64,000 nucleotides of DNA, taken from the NCBI GenBank assembly GCA_900544795.1, contig UQWM01000011.1, forward strand, positions 1-64,000, in the 5' to 3' direction. Positions within the stretch are counted from its first letter, which is position 1; every line of letters starts with the position of its first letter. Source of the DNA: an uncultured Phascolarctobacterium sp. (GTDB taxonomy: Bacteria > Bacillota > Negativicutes > Acidaminococcales > Acidaminococcaceae). Positions 8,327 to 17,816 of this stretch are shown here, in pieces. The notes under the pieces were generated by a model. That model had not been told where the DNA came from. It was given only the letters and a program-made list of their open reading frames with translations, and ran no database searches. Position numbers and translations under genes: made by a program.

Positions 8327-9508
8327 TTAACATCGCCCCTGCAGGCCGCGCCACACAGAACCTATCACTTTTGCAGCCTGCCGTAGCTGGCTTTCACTAT
8401 GAGCCGCAGTTACCGTTACACGCAGTCGGCTTTCGCCCTGCGGCACTGTTGGCGGCCTGATGCCAGCGACCAGGATCCCGGCCTCACGCAGACCAGCTGC
8501 AAATTTCATCGTCAATTCGGCCTCTCCTACCATGACGGGGATGATAGGCGTGACGCCGTTAATAATCTGCAGCCCTTCTTCAGACAGCAGACGGCGCAGC
8601 AGCCCGGAATTTTCCCAAAGCACGCCTAAATATTTTTGCGGCTGGGTCTCCAGCAGCTGTAAGGTGGCATCTGCCGCCGCTAAAGCGGCAGGTGACAACG
8701 CTGTAGAGAAAATAAAAGGCCGTGATCTGTTGATAAGATAGTCGATAATAATTTTTTTACCGGCTACATAACCACCTTCCGAAGCTAATGCTTTGCTTAA
8801 AGTGCCGATCTGCAGGTCTATTTTTCCAAGCAGACCATAATGTGCAGCCGTACCACTACCGTCGCTGCCGATAACGCCAACTCCGTGAGCGTCATCGACA
8901 ATGAGGCAGGCATCAAAGCGTTCTTTTAGTTTTACCAGAGTTGGCAGATCGGCGATATCACCATCCATACTAAAAACGCCATCTGTAACGATAAAACGTT
9001 GACCAGCTACCGGTTCTGACTCCAAAAGCCGCTGCAAATCAGCCATATCATTGTGTTTATAAACAACTGTTTTACAGCGGCTGATACGGCAGCCGTCGAT
9101 AATGCTGGCGTGGTTCAGTTCGTCGCTGAATACTACATCGCCCGCTCGTAGCAGCCCGTAAAGCACACCTAAATTAGTCATATAGCCGGTATTAAAAACC
9201 AAAGCGCTTTCACTGTGCTTGAACCGTGCCAGACGTTTTTCCAAATCGGAGGCGGCAAAAGTACCGCCAGTAGTCAATCGTGAACCGGTGGAACCGGCGC
9301 CAAAGCTGGCAGCAGCCTGACGGCTGGCTGCAATAACTTCCTGGGCATGAGTCAAGCCCAGGTAATTGTTACTGGACAGCACCAGATATTTTTTACCTTC
9401 CCTGTCAAGAGCCTGGGTTGGATCCAGAAAATGCAGATCGGTAATTTTACGTTCCAGCCCCTGCCGCCTGATCTGTTGCAGTTCTTCTTGCAATCTTGTT
9501 TCCAGCAA
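8327..9508 (-). CDS. bioF: 8-amino-7-oxononanoate synthase
   Basis: A 393-residue PLP enzyme of the alpha-oxoamine synthase family that condenses pimeloyl-CoA or pimeloyl-ACP with alanine. Seen: SSNNYLGL (45-52), DDAHGVG (205-211) and PLP lysine K239 in GTLSKALASEGG. The start is TTG: the nearby ATG is out of frame, while GGAGGG lies about 7 bp before the TTG. It begins 3 bp after the bioW stop, so the two are tightly coupled. Confidence 0.94.
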   Translation of the reverse strand: MLETRLQEELQQIRRQGLERKITDLHFLDPTQALDREGKKYLVLSSNNYLGLTHAQEVIAASRQAAASFGAGSTGSRLTTGGTFAASDLEKRLARFKHSESALVFNTGYMTNLGVLYGLLRAGDVVFSDELNHASIIDGCRISRCKTVVYKHNDMADLQRLLESEPVAGQRFIVTDGVFSMDGDIADLPTLVKLKERFDACLIVDDAHGVGVIGSDGSGTAAHYGLLGKIDLQIGTLSKALASEGGYVAGKKIIIDYLINRSRPFIFSTALSPAALAAADATLQLLETQPQKYLGVLWENSGLLRRLLSEEGLQIINGVTPIIPVMVGEAELTMKFAAGLREAGILVAGIRPPTVPQGESRLRVTVTAAHSESQLRQAAKVIGSVWRGLQGRC

Positions 9509-9511
9509 GTT

Positions 9512-10273
9512 TCATCCCTCCTCTGACCTGATCAATACTACCTGTTCCTGCAAATAGACAATCAGCTGCTGTAAGTCAGTTCCCGGTTCAGTAAAAAACA
9601 CTCTGCCGCCGATCGGATCGCCCTGTGCTTTCATGATCGGTATTCGGCGATAGCCAAAGAGGCCGGAAGCAACATAACCAGTCACATAATCGGGATCGTC
9701 CGACCAGCAAAGCTCGGCTACGATACCTTGCGCACCGGCGACCTTGGAGGCCAGGACCAACGCTTCACGCACATGGTCCCCAGACAGTCCCTGCTTTAAA
9801 AGGATGGCTTCATAAGCCTCGGGATCGGCACAATCCATTTTGCTCACCCGCACACCTCTCTCACCTAAACCGTCTACCCGTTCGCCGCTTTGCGCATCCA
9901 GCAGCATTGCCCCGCGCATACTGTCACGCAGATTTTTTATTTGGTAAATGCCTGCGGCGGCAGCTTTAACACTTACTCCCGCACGAAGTAATTCTTTGAC
10001 TGCCGTTTGACGTCCTTCGGCAGCAGAAACAGCCTGACAGCTTGAAAACGGCAGCAGAGGACTATAGCAAATATCAGACGGTTTTACTATTTCCACCTTC
10101 AAGCTGACAAAATCTGCCGCTCCCCGCTGATGTCCCTGTGCCCTATGGAGCATGGCAACAAGTGTCTGTTCTATTTTTTCTTCACTTAAAATCCGCTCGG
10201 CACCTGATATATGCCGACCGCCTTTTTCATGGGGGCCGCCTTGGGCAGAACGCATCTTGATACTGTAGAGCAT
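9512..10273 (-). CDS. bioW: 6-carboxyhexanoate-CoA ligase (pimeloyl-CoA synthetase)
   Basis: About 253 residues. BioW activates free pimelate to pimeloyl-CoA with ATP. The N-terminus MLYSIKMRSAQGG followed by HISGAERI is typical of the family. The start was set at the ATG at 10273, with AAGGTG upstream and a 17-bp gap after bioB. An in-frame start at 10294 would overlap the bioB stop and is less likely. With no bioC or bioH in the cluster, this implies that pimelate comes from outside or from another route, such as a BioI-like enzyme elsewhere. Confidence 0.92.
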   Translation of the reverse strand: MLYSIKMRSAQGGPHEKGGRHISGAERILSEEKIEQTLVAMLHRAQGHQRGAADFVSLKVEIVKPSDICYSPLLPFSSCQAVSAAEGRQTAVKELLRAGVSVKAAAAGIYQIKNLRDSMRGAMLLDAQSGERVDGLGERGVRVSKMDCADPEAYEAILLKQGLSGDHVREALVLASKVAGAQGIVAELCWSDDPDYVTGYVASGLFGYRRIPIMKAQGDPIGGRVFFTEPGTDLQQLIVYLQEQVVLIRSEEG

Positions 10274-10290
10274 GGTTGCACCTTCTTCAA

Positions 10291-11280
10291 TCACAAGGCC
10301 GGAGCAGTTACTGTCCGTCCCAGGTCATTGATCATCCGTTGATCATCATCGGTACTGCGGCCGCCAGTAGTAAGATAGCCGCCGACCATGATGCCGTTCA
10401 GGCCTCCGTTCAGCGCCAGCGCCTGCAGATCACGCAGATTGACTTCACGACCTCCCGCAGTACGGATCAGCGCCTGCGGCAAAACAAAACGGAACACTGC
10501 ATAGGCTCTGAGTATCTCCAGCGGCACCAGTTCCTTATTATTTTCAAAAGGGGTTCCCTGGATCGGCGTCAACAAATTAAGCGGTACGGAATCTATACCG
10601 AGTCGTTTTAATTCAAAGGCCATCTCAACTCGCTGCTCCGGCGTTTCGTTAAGACCGAAAATACCGCCGCTGCAAACCCGCAGTCCTGCTTTCTGGGCAT
10701 TGCGAATGGTGAACATTTTATCTTCGTAGGTATGGGTACTGCAGATATCAGGAAAATGGCTGGGAGCCGTTTCAATGTTGGAATGATACCTGGTAACGCC
10801 GATTTTTTTCAATTCTACCGCCTGTTCTTCTGTCAGTATACCCAAAGAAGCGCAGATCTCAATACCGACCTCTGCTTTGATACGGGTCAGCGTTTTACAG
10901 ATATTTACAAAATCATCAGCTTTACTTTGGCCACGGCCGCTGGTAACGATGGAAAACCTTACTGCACCAGCTGCTTTGGCTTTTTTTGCTGCAGCAACGA
11001 TCTCATTTTCGGCTAACAGAGAATATTCTTCAACGCCAGTATTATAATGAGCAGACTGGGCGCAGAATTTACAGTTTTCAGGGCAGCGTCCGCTACGCCC
11101 GTTAATAATGGCACAGCAATCTACAGCATTACCGGTAAATTTTTGTCTGATCTTGTCGGCCATTGCCAAAAGTAGCATCGTATCATCATCACTGACAGCA
11201 ATAAGCTGCTCTGCTTCCTGCCGCGTTATTTCACCACCCTGCAATACTTTATCGGCTAAACTCATAATCATATTTTCCAT
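10291..11280 (-). CDS. bioB: biotin synthase
   Basis: A 329-residue radical SAM enzyme that inserts sulfur into dethiobiotin. The radical SAM motif is CPENCKFC with C66, C70 and C73. Later motifs that fit the [2Fe-2S] ligand set are EICASLG, LRVCSGGIFG and the arginine in LIRTAGG. It is the first gene of the operon, directly behind the BirA-like operator region, with GGAGCGGGG upstream of the ATG. Confidence 0.96.
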   Translation of the reverse strand: MENMIMSLADKVLQGGEITRQEAEQLIAVSDDDTMLLLAMADKIRQKFTGNAVDCCAIINGRSGRCPENCKFCAQSAHYNTGVEEYSLLAENEIVAAAKKAKAAGAVRFSIVTSGRGQSKADDFVNICKTLTRIKAEVGIEICASLGILTEEQAVELKKIGVTRYHSNIETAPSHFPDICSTHTYEDKMFTIRNAQKAGLRVCSGGIFGLNETPEQRVEMAFELKRLGIDSVPLNLLTPIQGTPFENNKELVPLEILRAYAVFRFVLPQALIRTAGGREVNLRDLQALALNGGLNGIMVGGYLTTGGRSTDDDQRMINDLGRTVTAPAL

Positions 11281-11317
11281 TTACCCCGCTCCTTCGTAAA
11301 CCATTCGTTTTGTTTTA

Positions 11318-11381
11318 GTTAACAATAAAATTATAGCTCGCCAACCAAATTAAGTCAACTAGTTAACGACGATTGGTTAAC
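11318..11381 (-). promoter_or_regulatory. bio operon promoter covered by BirA-type boxes
   Basis: A consensus promoter (-35 TTGACT at 11353-11358, -10 TATAAT at 11330-11335, 17-bp spacer) lies about 50 bp before bioB. Five GTTAAC-like half-sites start at 11318, 11340, 11354, 11362 and 11376. Three pairs are exactly 22 bp apart (11318/11340, 11340/11362, 11354/11376), the spacing of the Bacillus BirA operator GGTTAACC-N14-GGTTAAC. They cover both promoter hexamers. Repression by a BirA with an N-terminal DNA-binding domain when biotin is plentiful is inferred. Confidence 0.85.
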
Positions 11382-11384
11382 CAA

Positions 11385-11418
11385 AATAAAAAGCCCCTGT
11401 CACTAATGAACAGGGGCT
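11385..11418 (-). terminator. terminator of HAD phosphatase gene
   Basis: AGCCCCTG (11392-11399) pairs with CAGGGGCT (11411-11418) and is followed on the minus strand by TTTTTATTTT. It ends just before the BirA-type box region of the next operon. Confidence 0.88.
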
Positions 11419-11439
11419 CAAAACTCATTTTCTATTATA

Positions 11440-12258
11440 TTATTGCACTTTTACTTCGGCTTGCTGAACAAGGATATTCTCAATGGCTAAGGCAACGCCA
11501 TCATTATCATTACTGGCAGTGATCAGCTTTGCCGCCTGCTGGATCTGAGGTTTAGCATTAGCTACAGCAACGCCAATACCGGCATTAGTGATCATAGACA
11601 GATCGTTATTAGAATCGCCGATGCACATGATCTCCTCCGGTTTAATATCAAATCCGGCAGCCAGTTCTTTTACTGCTACCCATTTGTTAACGCCTGGTTC
11701 CATCAGCTCCAAAAAATTATCCTTAGAACTGGTTACATCTATCCGACCTGCAAAGCGCGCCGCCACGTCTTCCCAGGCAGCTAAAAAGTCCTTGCTTTCC
11801 GTCATCAGCAGCAGTTTATACGGGGCTTTGGTGATCTGATAAAGCGCTTCGCCAACTGCAATGGTAGGTATGCCGGAAATACGACTATACATCCGTGAAT
11901 ATTCATTTTCTTCCCTGACCAGCAATTCATCGTCCACATAAACCTGGACGTAGTAGCCTTTTTCTTTGCAATAGGCCAGCGCAGCCAAAGCAGTTTCCAG
12001 CTGCAGCGGTTTGCAGACATAAACTTTTTCGGAAAGGGAGCCTTTGACCAGCGCTCCGTTATAAGATATCAATGGCACATCTAATCCCATCTGCTCGGCA
12101 AACGGTTTGATAGACCTGTACATACGGCCTGTCGCCAAAGTAAAAACAATGCCGGTAGCCAACGCTTTTTGGATAGCGGCCTGATTGCGCGGGGAAATTT
12201 TTCGTTCGTCATTCAGCAGTGTATCGTCCATATCACTGGCGATCATTTTTATCTTCAT
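11440..12258 (-). CDS. Cof-type HAD-superfamily phosphatase
   Basis: About 272 residues. The HAD nucleophile motif DMDDTLL lies near the N-terminus (MKIKMIASDMDD), SYNGAL near residue 80, and the acidic motif GDSNNDLSMI in the C-terminal third, all typical of Cof/YwpJ-type IIB enzymes. Family members dephosphorylate sugar phosphates, pyridoxal phosphate or FMN; the substrate here is unknown. The start was chosen at 12258, where AAAAGGAG lies 7 bp upstream, rather than six codons earlier. It follows a small membrane protein gene by 4 bp. Confidence 0.88.
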   Translation of the reverse strand: MKIKMIASDMDDTLLNDERKISPRNQAAIQKALATGIVFTLATGRMYRSIKPFAEQMGLDVPLISYNGALVKGSLSEKVYVCKPLQLETALAALAYCKEKGYYVQVYVDDELLVREENEYSRMYSRISGIPTIAVGEALYQITKAPYKLLLMTESKDFLAAWEDVAARFAGRIDVTSSKDNFLELMEPGVNKWVAVKELAAGFDIKPEEIMCIGDSNNDLSMITNAGIGVAVANAKPQIQQAAKLITASNDNDGVALAIENILVQQAEVKVQ

Positions 12259-12262
12259 GTCG

Positions 12263-12604
12263 CTACTCCTTTTCAACAGTCATTTCGGTAACACCTAAAA
12301 CCAGCAGGCAGAATACGCCCAGTAAAATCAGCGCACCCAGCTTATGTGTAACAGTGTAGCCGGGCAGAAGGCGCATAATATCCATCGTCAGGCAGCTGCT
12401 GCCTACCAGCAGCAAAGCACGCCGGCGCAGCAGCGAACCACCAATACGCCAGGCCAGAAGTTGCAGCAAAGCACTGCCGATACCGGCAATGCAAGCACCG
12501 GCTATCAAACCGCCCAAAGTAACGACTTCAATAACTTCAGTCCAGTAAATAAGACAAAAATAAAGCACGCTCAAGGTTACGGCGCGCAGAAAAAATCCGT
12601 ACAT
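12263..12604 (-). CDS. small integral membrane protein, unknown
   Basis: 113 residues, mostly hydrophobic, with about three to four membrane helices (roughly 5-25, 28-52, 62-80, 88-108) and a basic cytoplasmic patch RIGGSLLRRR in the middle. The size and layout resemble the phage-holin-like YvlD membrane proteins, but I see no decisive motif. It is cotranscribed with the HAD phosphatase. A -10 (TATAAT, 12622-12627) lies 18 bp upstream. No function is assigned. Confidence 0.75.
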   Translation of the reverse strand: MYGFFLRAVTLSVLYFCLIYWTEVIEVVTLGGLIAGACIAGIGSALLQLLAWRIGGSLLRRRALLLVGSSCLTMDIMRLLPGYTVTHKLGALILLGVFCLLVLGVTEMTVEKE

Positions 12605-12715
12605 AACATCACCCGAAATCTATTATAACACAACTTTTGCTAAGCCGCATAAATAGAGACCGTCCTCAAAATTATTTAATCATCGCCATTGCCTGTATAC
12701 CCGGTATATAAAAAA

Positions 12716-12739
12716 GAAGTTTCGCAACAGCGAAACTTC
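12716..12739 (-). terminator. terminator of rubredoxin gene
   Basis: A perfect 10-bp stem (GAAGTTTCGC with GCGAAACTTC) and a 4-base loop are followed by TTTTTTATA on the minus strand. It is T-rich on the plus side too, so it may act in both directions. Confidence 0.88.
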
Positions 12740-12762
12740 TTTGATATTTTTCGTATTATTTT

Positions 12763-13053
12763 TTATTGTTTGCTGAATTGGTCTTTGCCAACGCCGCAAA
12801 GCGGGCAGACCCAATCTTCCGGTAATGCTTCAAAAGCAGTACCTGCAGCAATACCGTTATCAGTATCGCCTACCTCGGGATCATAAATATAACCACAGAC
12901 ATCACATACCCATTTTTCCATTTGTTTCAACTCCTTAAATTGATATTCTTCAATTACATCAGCTGCCAGCCTGGTGACAGGGTCTTGCGTTTTCTTTGCA
13001 GCCTGCTGTTTATTAAAAGTAGCGACATTCATTAAAAATTCTTCAAAACCCAT
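12763..13053 (-). CDS. rubredoxin with N-terminal helical extension
   Basis: The C-terminal 52 residues are a complete rubredoxin: [14 protein letters not shown] and [11 protein letters not shown] give the four Fe-binding cysteines. In frame ahead of it are about 44 residues of helical sequence (starting MGFEEFLMN), with a GGTGGG site before the ATG at 13053. Inside the frame, AAGGAG lies 10 bp before an ATG at 12921, which would start a plain 52-residue rubredoxin. Both products may be made. Rubredoxin transfers electrons to oxygen and peroxide detoxification enzymes in anaerobes; no partner gene is adjacent. Confidence 0.88.
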   Translation of the reverse strand: MGFEEFLMNVATFNKQQAAKKTQDPVTRLAADVIEEYQFKELKQMEKWVCDVCGYIYDPEVGDTDNGIAAGTAFEALPEDWVCPLCGVGKDQFSKQ

Positions 13054-13149
13054 TATCCCACCAACTTTTCGCCAACAGTTCTTTAATAATATTATACCAT
13101 AAATATGATAAAAGTCATCAAACAAAATTTACATAAATAGCGTTTTAAT

Positions 13150-14973
13150 TTATTTAAGAGCATCCTTCTTATCTGGCAGGTCCAAACGGAAAAAATCGTA
13201 AATACGCTGTGCCGTAGGGTAATTCATCCCCTCTACCTGTGCCAACTCTTCAACGCTGGCCTCTTTCATGGCTTCCAGTGACTGGAATTTTTTCCACAAA
13301 GCCTGACGCCGCTTAGCGCCGATGCCTTCGATATGATCGAGGATGGACACCATATTGCGCTTACTGCGCAGCTTACGATGATAGGTGATAGCGAAACGGT
13401 GAGCTTCGTCACGGATACGCTGGATAAGATGCAGAGGAGCTGACTCACGGTCCAGTAAAATACTTTCGGAAGATCCTTCTGTAAAAATTTCTTCTTCCCT
13501 CTTAGCCAGACCGATGACGGGCAGCTCGTACAGACCAAGCCCCCTGATAACCTCCAGAGCCGAGCTGAGCTGTCCTTTGCCGCCGTCTATGATGACCAGG
13601 CTGGGCAGGTCTTCGTAATCCCTGTAGCGCCGGTAGACGACTTCCTGCATAGATTTAAAGTCATCGGGCTTCCCTTCGGTAGATTCGATCTTATAACGTC
13701 GATAATCTTTTTTACTGGGCTTACCATTGCGAAAGACTACCATCGAAGCTACTGTTTCCGTACCCTGGGTATGCGAGATATCAAAACAATCCATCCGCTC
13801 CAACGGGTCAGGCAGCTGCAAAGCCAGCTGCAGTTCTTCTGCAGCCTGTTCTTCAGTTTGCAGCGACAACTGACCTTTGCGCAGACGTTCTTCTAAAAGT
13901 TTGACCGCATTTTCGGACGCCAGATGCAGCAGTTCCCGCTTAGTGCCGCGCTGCGGCTGCAGCAGTTCTACCTTCCGTCCGGCTTTTTCAGTCAGCCATT
14001 CGGCCATAACTGTCAGTTCATCCGACTCAGGCAGCACAGGCAGCAGTATTTCCCGGGGAACAAAGGAAGCCTCGTTGTAATACTGCTTCACAAAAGCAGT
14101 AAGCACATCCTGTTCACTATCGCCGTCGTCCTGCAAAAAGAAATTGTCGCGGCCGATCAATTTACCGCCACGCACAAAGAATATCTGCAGACAAATGCCG
14201 GTACTATCTTTAGCAAATCCGACCACATCCAGATCGCCGCCACCAGTAACTGCTTTCTGCTGTTCATTAAGTTTGGTCACAGCCTGCAGCTGGTCGCGCA
14301 CTCTGGCCGCCTCTTCAAAGGCATAGCTGTCTGCGGCCGCCTGCATCTGCTGTTTCAGTTCACGCTCAACCTCTGTCGTACGTCCATCTAAAATCATACA
14401 TACGGCTTTGATCATCCTGCCGTAATCTTCTTTAGAGACATACCCGGCACACGGTGCCAAACAACGTTTGATGTGATATTGCAGACAGGGCCGATCGGGG
14501 TTCATCTTGCGGCAGTTACGCAAAGGAAACATAGACCGCAGCAGTTTAACTGTAGCGTGCATAGCGCCTGCATCGGCATAGGGGCCATAATATTTAGCGC
14601 CGTCCCGCATTTGTCTGCGGGTAGCATAAATGCGCGGAAAATCCTCCTGCAGCGTTACCTTCAGGTAAGGATAAGTTTTGTCATCCTTAAGCGTGATATT
14701 ATAACGAGGCCGATGCTTTTTGATCAGGTTACATTCTAAGATCAGCGCTTCGACCTCGCTGTCGGTAACGATGGTCTCTATTTCTACAACTTTGGCAACC
14801 AAAGCTTTAACTTTAACGGTATGAGAAGCCAGGTTGCGGAAATAGCTGCGCACCCTGTTTTTAAGCACTACGGCTTTGCCAACATAGATTATTTTGCCAT
14901 GCTCGTCGCGCATGATATAAACGCCCGGCTTGTTTGGCAGCACCGCTAAAGTTTTAGCGATAGATTCGTTCAT
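13150..14973 (-). CDS. uvrC: excinuclease ABC subunit C
   Basis: 607 residues. The N-terminal GIY-YIG nuclease (KPGVYIM and IIYVGKA) makes the 3' incision. A UvrBC motif in the middle, the RNase H-like nuclease (FDISHTQG, IIDGGKGQ) that makes the 5' incision, and a C-terminal helix-hairpin-helix (GIGAKRRQAL) follow. The start at 14973 overlaps the uvrA stop as TAATG, so the two are translationally coupled. Last gene of the xth-uvrB-uvrA-uvrC cluster. Confidence 0.96.
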   Translation of the reverse strand: MNESIAKTLAVLPNKPGVYIMRDEHGKIIYVGKAVVLKNRVRSYFRNLASHTVKVKALVAKVVEIETIVTDSEVEALILECNLIKKHRPRYNITLKDDKTYPYLKVTLQEDFPRIYATRRQMRDGAKYYGPYADAGAMHATVKLLRSMFPLRNCRKMNPDRPCLQYHIKRCLAPCAGYVSKEDYGRMIKAVCMILDGRTTEVERELKQQMQAAADSYAFEEAARVRDQLQAVTKLNEQQKAVTGGGDLDVVGFAKDSTGICLQIFFVRGGKLIGRDNFFLQDDGDSEQDVLTAFVKQYYNEASFVPREILLPVLPESDELTVMAEWLTEKAGRKVELLQPQRGTKRELLHLASENAVKLLEERLRKGQLSLQTEEQAAEELQLALQLPDPLERMDCFDISHTQGTETVASMVVFRNGKPSKKDYRRYKIESTEGKPDDFKSMQEVVYRRYRDYEDLPSLVIIDGGKGQLSSALEVIRGLGLYELPVIGLAKREEEIFTEGSSESILLDRESAPLHLIQRIRDEAHRFAITYHRKLRSKRNMVSILDHIEGIGAKRRQALWKKFQSLEAMKEASVEELAQVEGMNYPTAQRIYDFFRLDLPDKKDALK

Positions 14974-17816
14974 TACTGATACCACCCATGCGCTTTAGCC
15001 TGCGCCAAAGCTTGTTTGATATATTGCCCGGTATAGGATTTTTTATTTTTAGCAACGTCTTCGGGAGTGCCACTGGCCAGCAGCGTGCCGCCCTTGTCGC
15101 CGCCTTCCGGCCCCAGATCGATAATATGATCGGCCGTTTTGATAACGTCAAGATTATGTTCAATGACGACGACGGAATCGCCTGCCCCGGCTAAACGCTG
15201 TAATACCTCCAGCAGTTTATGGACATCGGCAATATGCAGGCCGGTCGTCGGTTCATCAAGGATATACAGAGTTTTGCCCGTGCTGCGGCGCGATAATTCT
15301 GTCGCCAACTTCACGCGTTGAGCTTCGCCGCCGGATAAGGTGGTTGCCGCCTGCCCCAATCTGATATAACCAAGGCCGACATCTTCCAGAACTTCCAGTT
15401 TGCGGTAGATACGCGGCAGGTTCTTGAAAAACTCACAGGCTTCCGAAACCGTCATATCCAGCACCTCGGCAATAGTTTTGCCTTTATAATGCACTTCTAA
15501 AGTATCGCGGTTATAGCGTGCCCCATGACAGACTTCACAGGGAACATAAACATCGGGAAGAAAGTGCATCTCGATCTTATTCATGCCATCACCACGGCAG
15601 GCCTCACAACGTCCGCCCTTAACATTAAAGCTGAAACGCCCGGGTTTATAACCGCGCATTTTGGCTTCATTGGTCTGGCTGAACAGCTCCCTGATAAAAT
15701 CAAAGACACCGGTATAGGTAGCCGGGTTAGACCGTGGCGTTCTGCCGATAGGCGACTGGTCAATATTGATGACCTTGTCGATTTCTCCCAGTCCCAATAT
15801 TTCTTTATGCTCAGCAGGACGCAGACGCGCGCCGTGCAGTTTGGCAGCCAAAGCATTATAGAGAATATCGTTGATAAGAGTAGATTTACCGCTGCCGGAA
15901 ACACCTGTGACAACAGTAAATACGCCTAACGGTATCTTGACATTGATATTTTTGAGATTGTTGGCCTGTGCGCCTTTGATTTCAAGAAAACGTCCGTCAC
16001 TGCTGCGGCGTTTTTTAGGCACCGGTATAAATTTACGGCCGCTGAGATATTGGCCGGTAACGGATCCCTCGGACTGTTTGATAACGTCAACCGGGCCCTG
16101 TGCCACTACATTACCGCCATGCTCGCCAGCGCCAGGTCCAATATCGATGATCTGGTCGGCAGCATACATGGTTTCTTCATCATGCTCGACAACCAACAGC
16201 GTATTACCCAGATCACGCAGATGCTTTAAGGTTTCAAGCAATTTACTGTTGTCGCGCTGGTGCAGCCCGATACTGGGTTCATCCAGAATATACAGTACTC
16301 CCACGAGCCCGGAACCTATCTGCGTAGCCAGTCGGATGCGCTGTGCTTCGCCGCCGGAAAGTGTTCCGGCCGCACGGTCTAAGGACAGGTAATCCAGTCC
16401 GACATTGTTCAGAAACTTCAAGCGAGCCAGAATTTCTTTTAAAACCTGTTTGGCAATGATCTGCTGACGTTCCGTCAGTTCAAGGCCATCAAAAAAGCTG
16501 ATTGCATCACGCACCGTCAAGGCCGTTACCTGACAAATATTTTTAGCGCCGACAAGGATAGCCAGCACTTCTTTTTTCAACCTGGCCCCATGGCAGACCG
16601 GGCATGGCGTACTGGTCATAAAGCCTTCTATATCCAGCCGCATCCGTTCTGAAAAAGCTTCACGATGACGACGGCGCAGCATTGGGATGATCCCTTCAAA
16701 AGCCGTCGTATGGTGTTTGATATCGCCCTGCATATTTTCGTAAACAAACGAAAATTTCTCTTCGCCGCTGCCATTCCAAAGCAAGTTTTGAATATCATCC
16801 GGCAAGTCGTTCCAAACAGTATCAAAACCGTAGCCATAAGCCTTTAAAACCGCGCCAAGCTGTTTCATATGATAGGCTTCCATATTCGTGCTTAATGCTG
16901 CTATAGCGCCTTCTGCAAAGGTTTTGCTGCCGTCCGGCACGATCAACTCTTTATCAAGTTCCATGTTCATGCCCAATCCTGTACATTCAGGGCAGGCACC
17001 ATAGGGATTATTAAAAGAAAAAAGACGCGGTTCGATCTCCGGCAGGCTGATGCCGCAGTCGCTGCAGGCAAAATGCTCACTATAAAGCTGGGTCTCACCG
17101 CCGACAATACTTATTTCCACTAAGCCTTCAGCTAATTTTAGAGCAGTCTCTACCGAGTCGGATAAACGCTGGGCAATACCTTCACGCACAGCCAAACGGT
17201 CAATTACTACCGACAGGCTATGCTTGCGTTTCTTATCTAAAACTATCTCTTCATCCAGAGTGCGCACTTCGCCGTCAACATACATCCGCACGTAACCGGC
17301 TTTGCGCATGGAGTCCATTATCTTTTGGTGTTCACCCTTGCGTCCACGCACCAACGGTGCCATGATCATGAATTTTGTACCCTCGTCCAATGCCAGCACA
17401 TGGTCAACGATCTGCTCCACGGTCTGCCGTTCTATGACCTTGCCGCAATTAGGGCAATGGGGCTCGCCGATACGAGCAAAAAGCAAACGCAGGTAATCGT
17501 AGATCTCGGTTACAGTACCTACTGTAGAACGAGGGTTGCGGCTGGTCGTTTTCTGGTCGATAGAAATAGCCGGGCTCAGCCCTTCGATATAGTCTACATC
17601 AGGCTTATCCATCTGTCCTAAAAACTGACGGGCATAGGCGGACAGCGATTCTACATAACGCCTTTGACCTTCTGCATAGATGGTATCAAACGCCAGTGAA
17701 GATTTACCGCTGCCTGACAAGCCTGTAACAACGACCAGTTCATTACGGGGTATTTCTACTGTGATATTTTTCAAATTGTGCTGTCGGGCACCTTTTACAA
17801 TCAATTGTTCTTTCAT
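14973..17816 (-). CDS. uvrA: excinuclease ABC subunit A
   Basis: 947 residues. UvrA is the damage-sensing ATPase of nucleotide excision repair. Two ABC ATPase halves are visible with Walker A loops GLSGSGKSS and GVSGSGKST, two LSGGEAQR signatures and zinc-binding cysteine pairs ([40 protein letters not shown]). The start overlaps the uvrB stop as TAATG. Full family length. Confidence 0.97.
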   Translation of the reverse strand: MKEQLIVKGARQHNLKNITVEIPRNELVVVTGLSGSGKSSLAFDTIYAEGQRRYVESLSAYARQFLGQMDKPDVDYIEGLSPAISIDQKTTSRNPRSTVGTVTEIYDYLRLLFARIGEPHCPNCGKVIERQTVEQIVDHVLALDEGTKFMIMAPLVRGRKGEHQKIMDSMRKAGYVRMYVDGEVRTLDEEIVLDKKRKHSLSVVIDRLAVREGIAQRLSDSVETALKLAEGLVEISIVGGETQLYSEHFACSDCGISLPEIEPRLFSFNNPYGACPECTGLGMNMELDKELIVPDGSKTFAEGAIAALSTNMEAYHMKQLGAVLKAYGYGFDTVWNDLPDDIQNLLWNGSGEEKFSFVYENMQGDIKHHTTAFEGIIPMLRRRHREAFSERMRLDIEGFMTSTPCPVCHGARLKKEVLAILVGAKNICQVTALTVRDAISFFDGLELTERQQIIAKQVLKEILARLKFLNNVGLDYLSLDRAAGTLSGGEAQRIRLATQIGSGLVGVLYILDEPSIGLHQRDNSKLLETLKHLRDLGNTLLVVEHDEETMYAADQIIDIGPGAGEHGGNVVAQGPVDVIKQSEGSVTGQYLSGRKFIPVPKKRRSSDGRFLEIKGAQANNLKNINVKIPLGVFTVVTGVSGSGKSTLINDILYNALAAKLHGARLRPAEHKEILGLGEIDKVINIDQSPIGRTPRSNPATYTGVFDFIRELFSQTNEAKMRGYKPGRFSFNVKGGRCEACRGDGMNKIEMHFLPDVYVPCEVCHGARYNRDTLEVHYKGKTIAEVLDMTVSEACEFFKNLPRIYRKLEVLEDVGLGYIRLGQAATTLSGGEAQRVKLATELSRRSTGKTLYILDEPTTGLHIADVHKLLEVLQRLAGAGDSVVVIEHNLDVIKTADHIIDLGPEGGDKGGTLLASGTPEDVAKNKKSYTGQYIKQALAQAKAHGWYQ

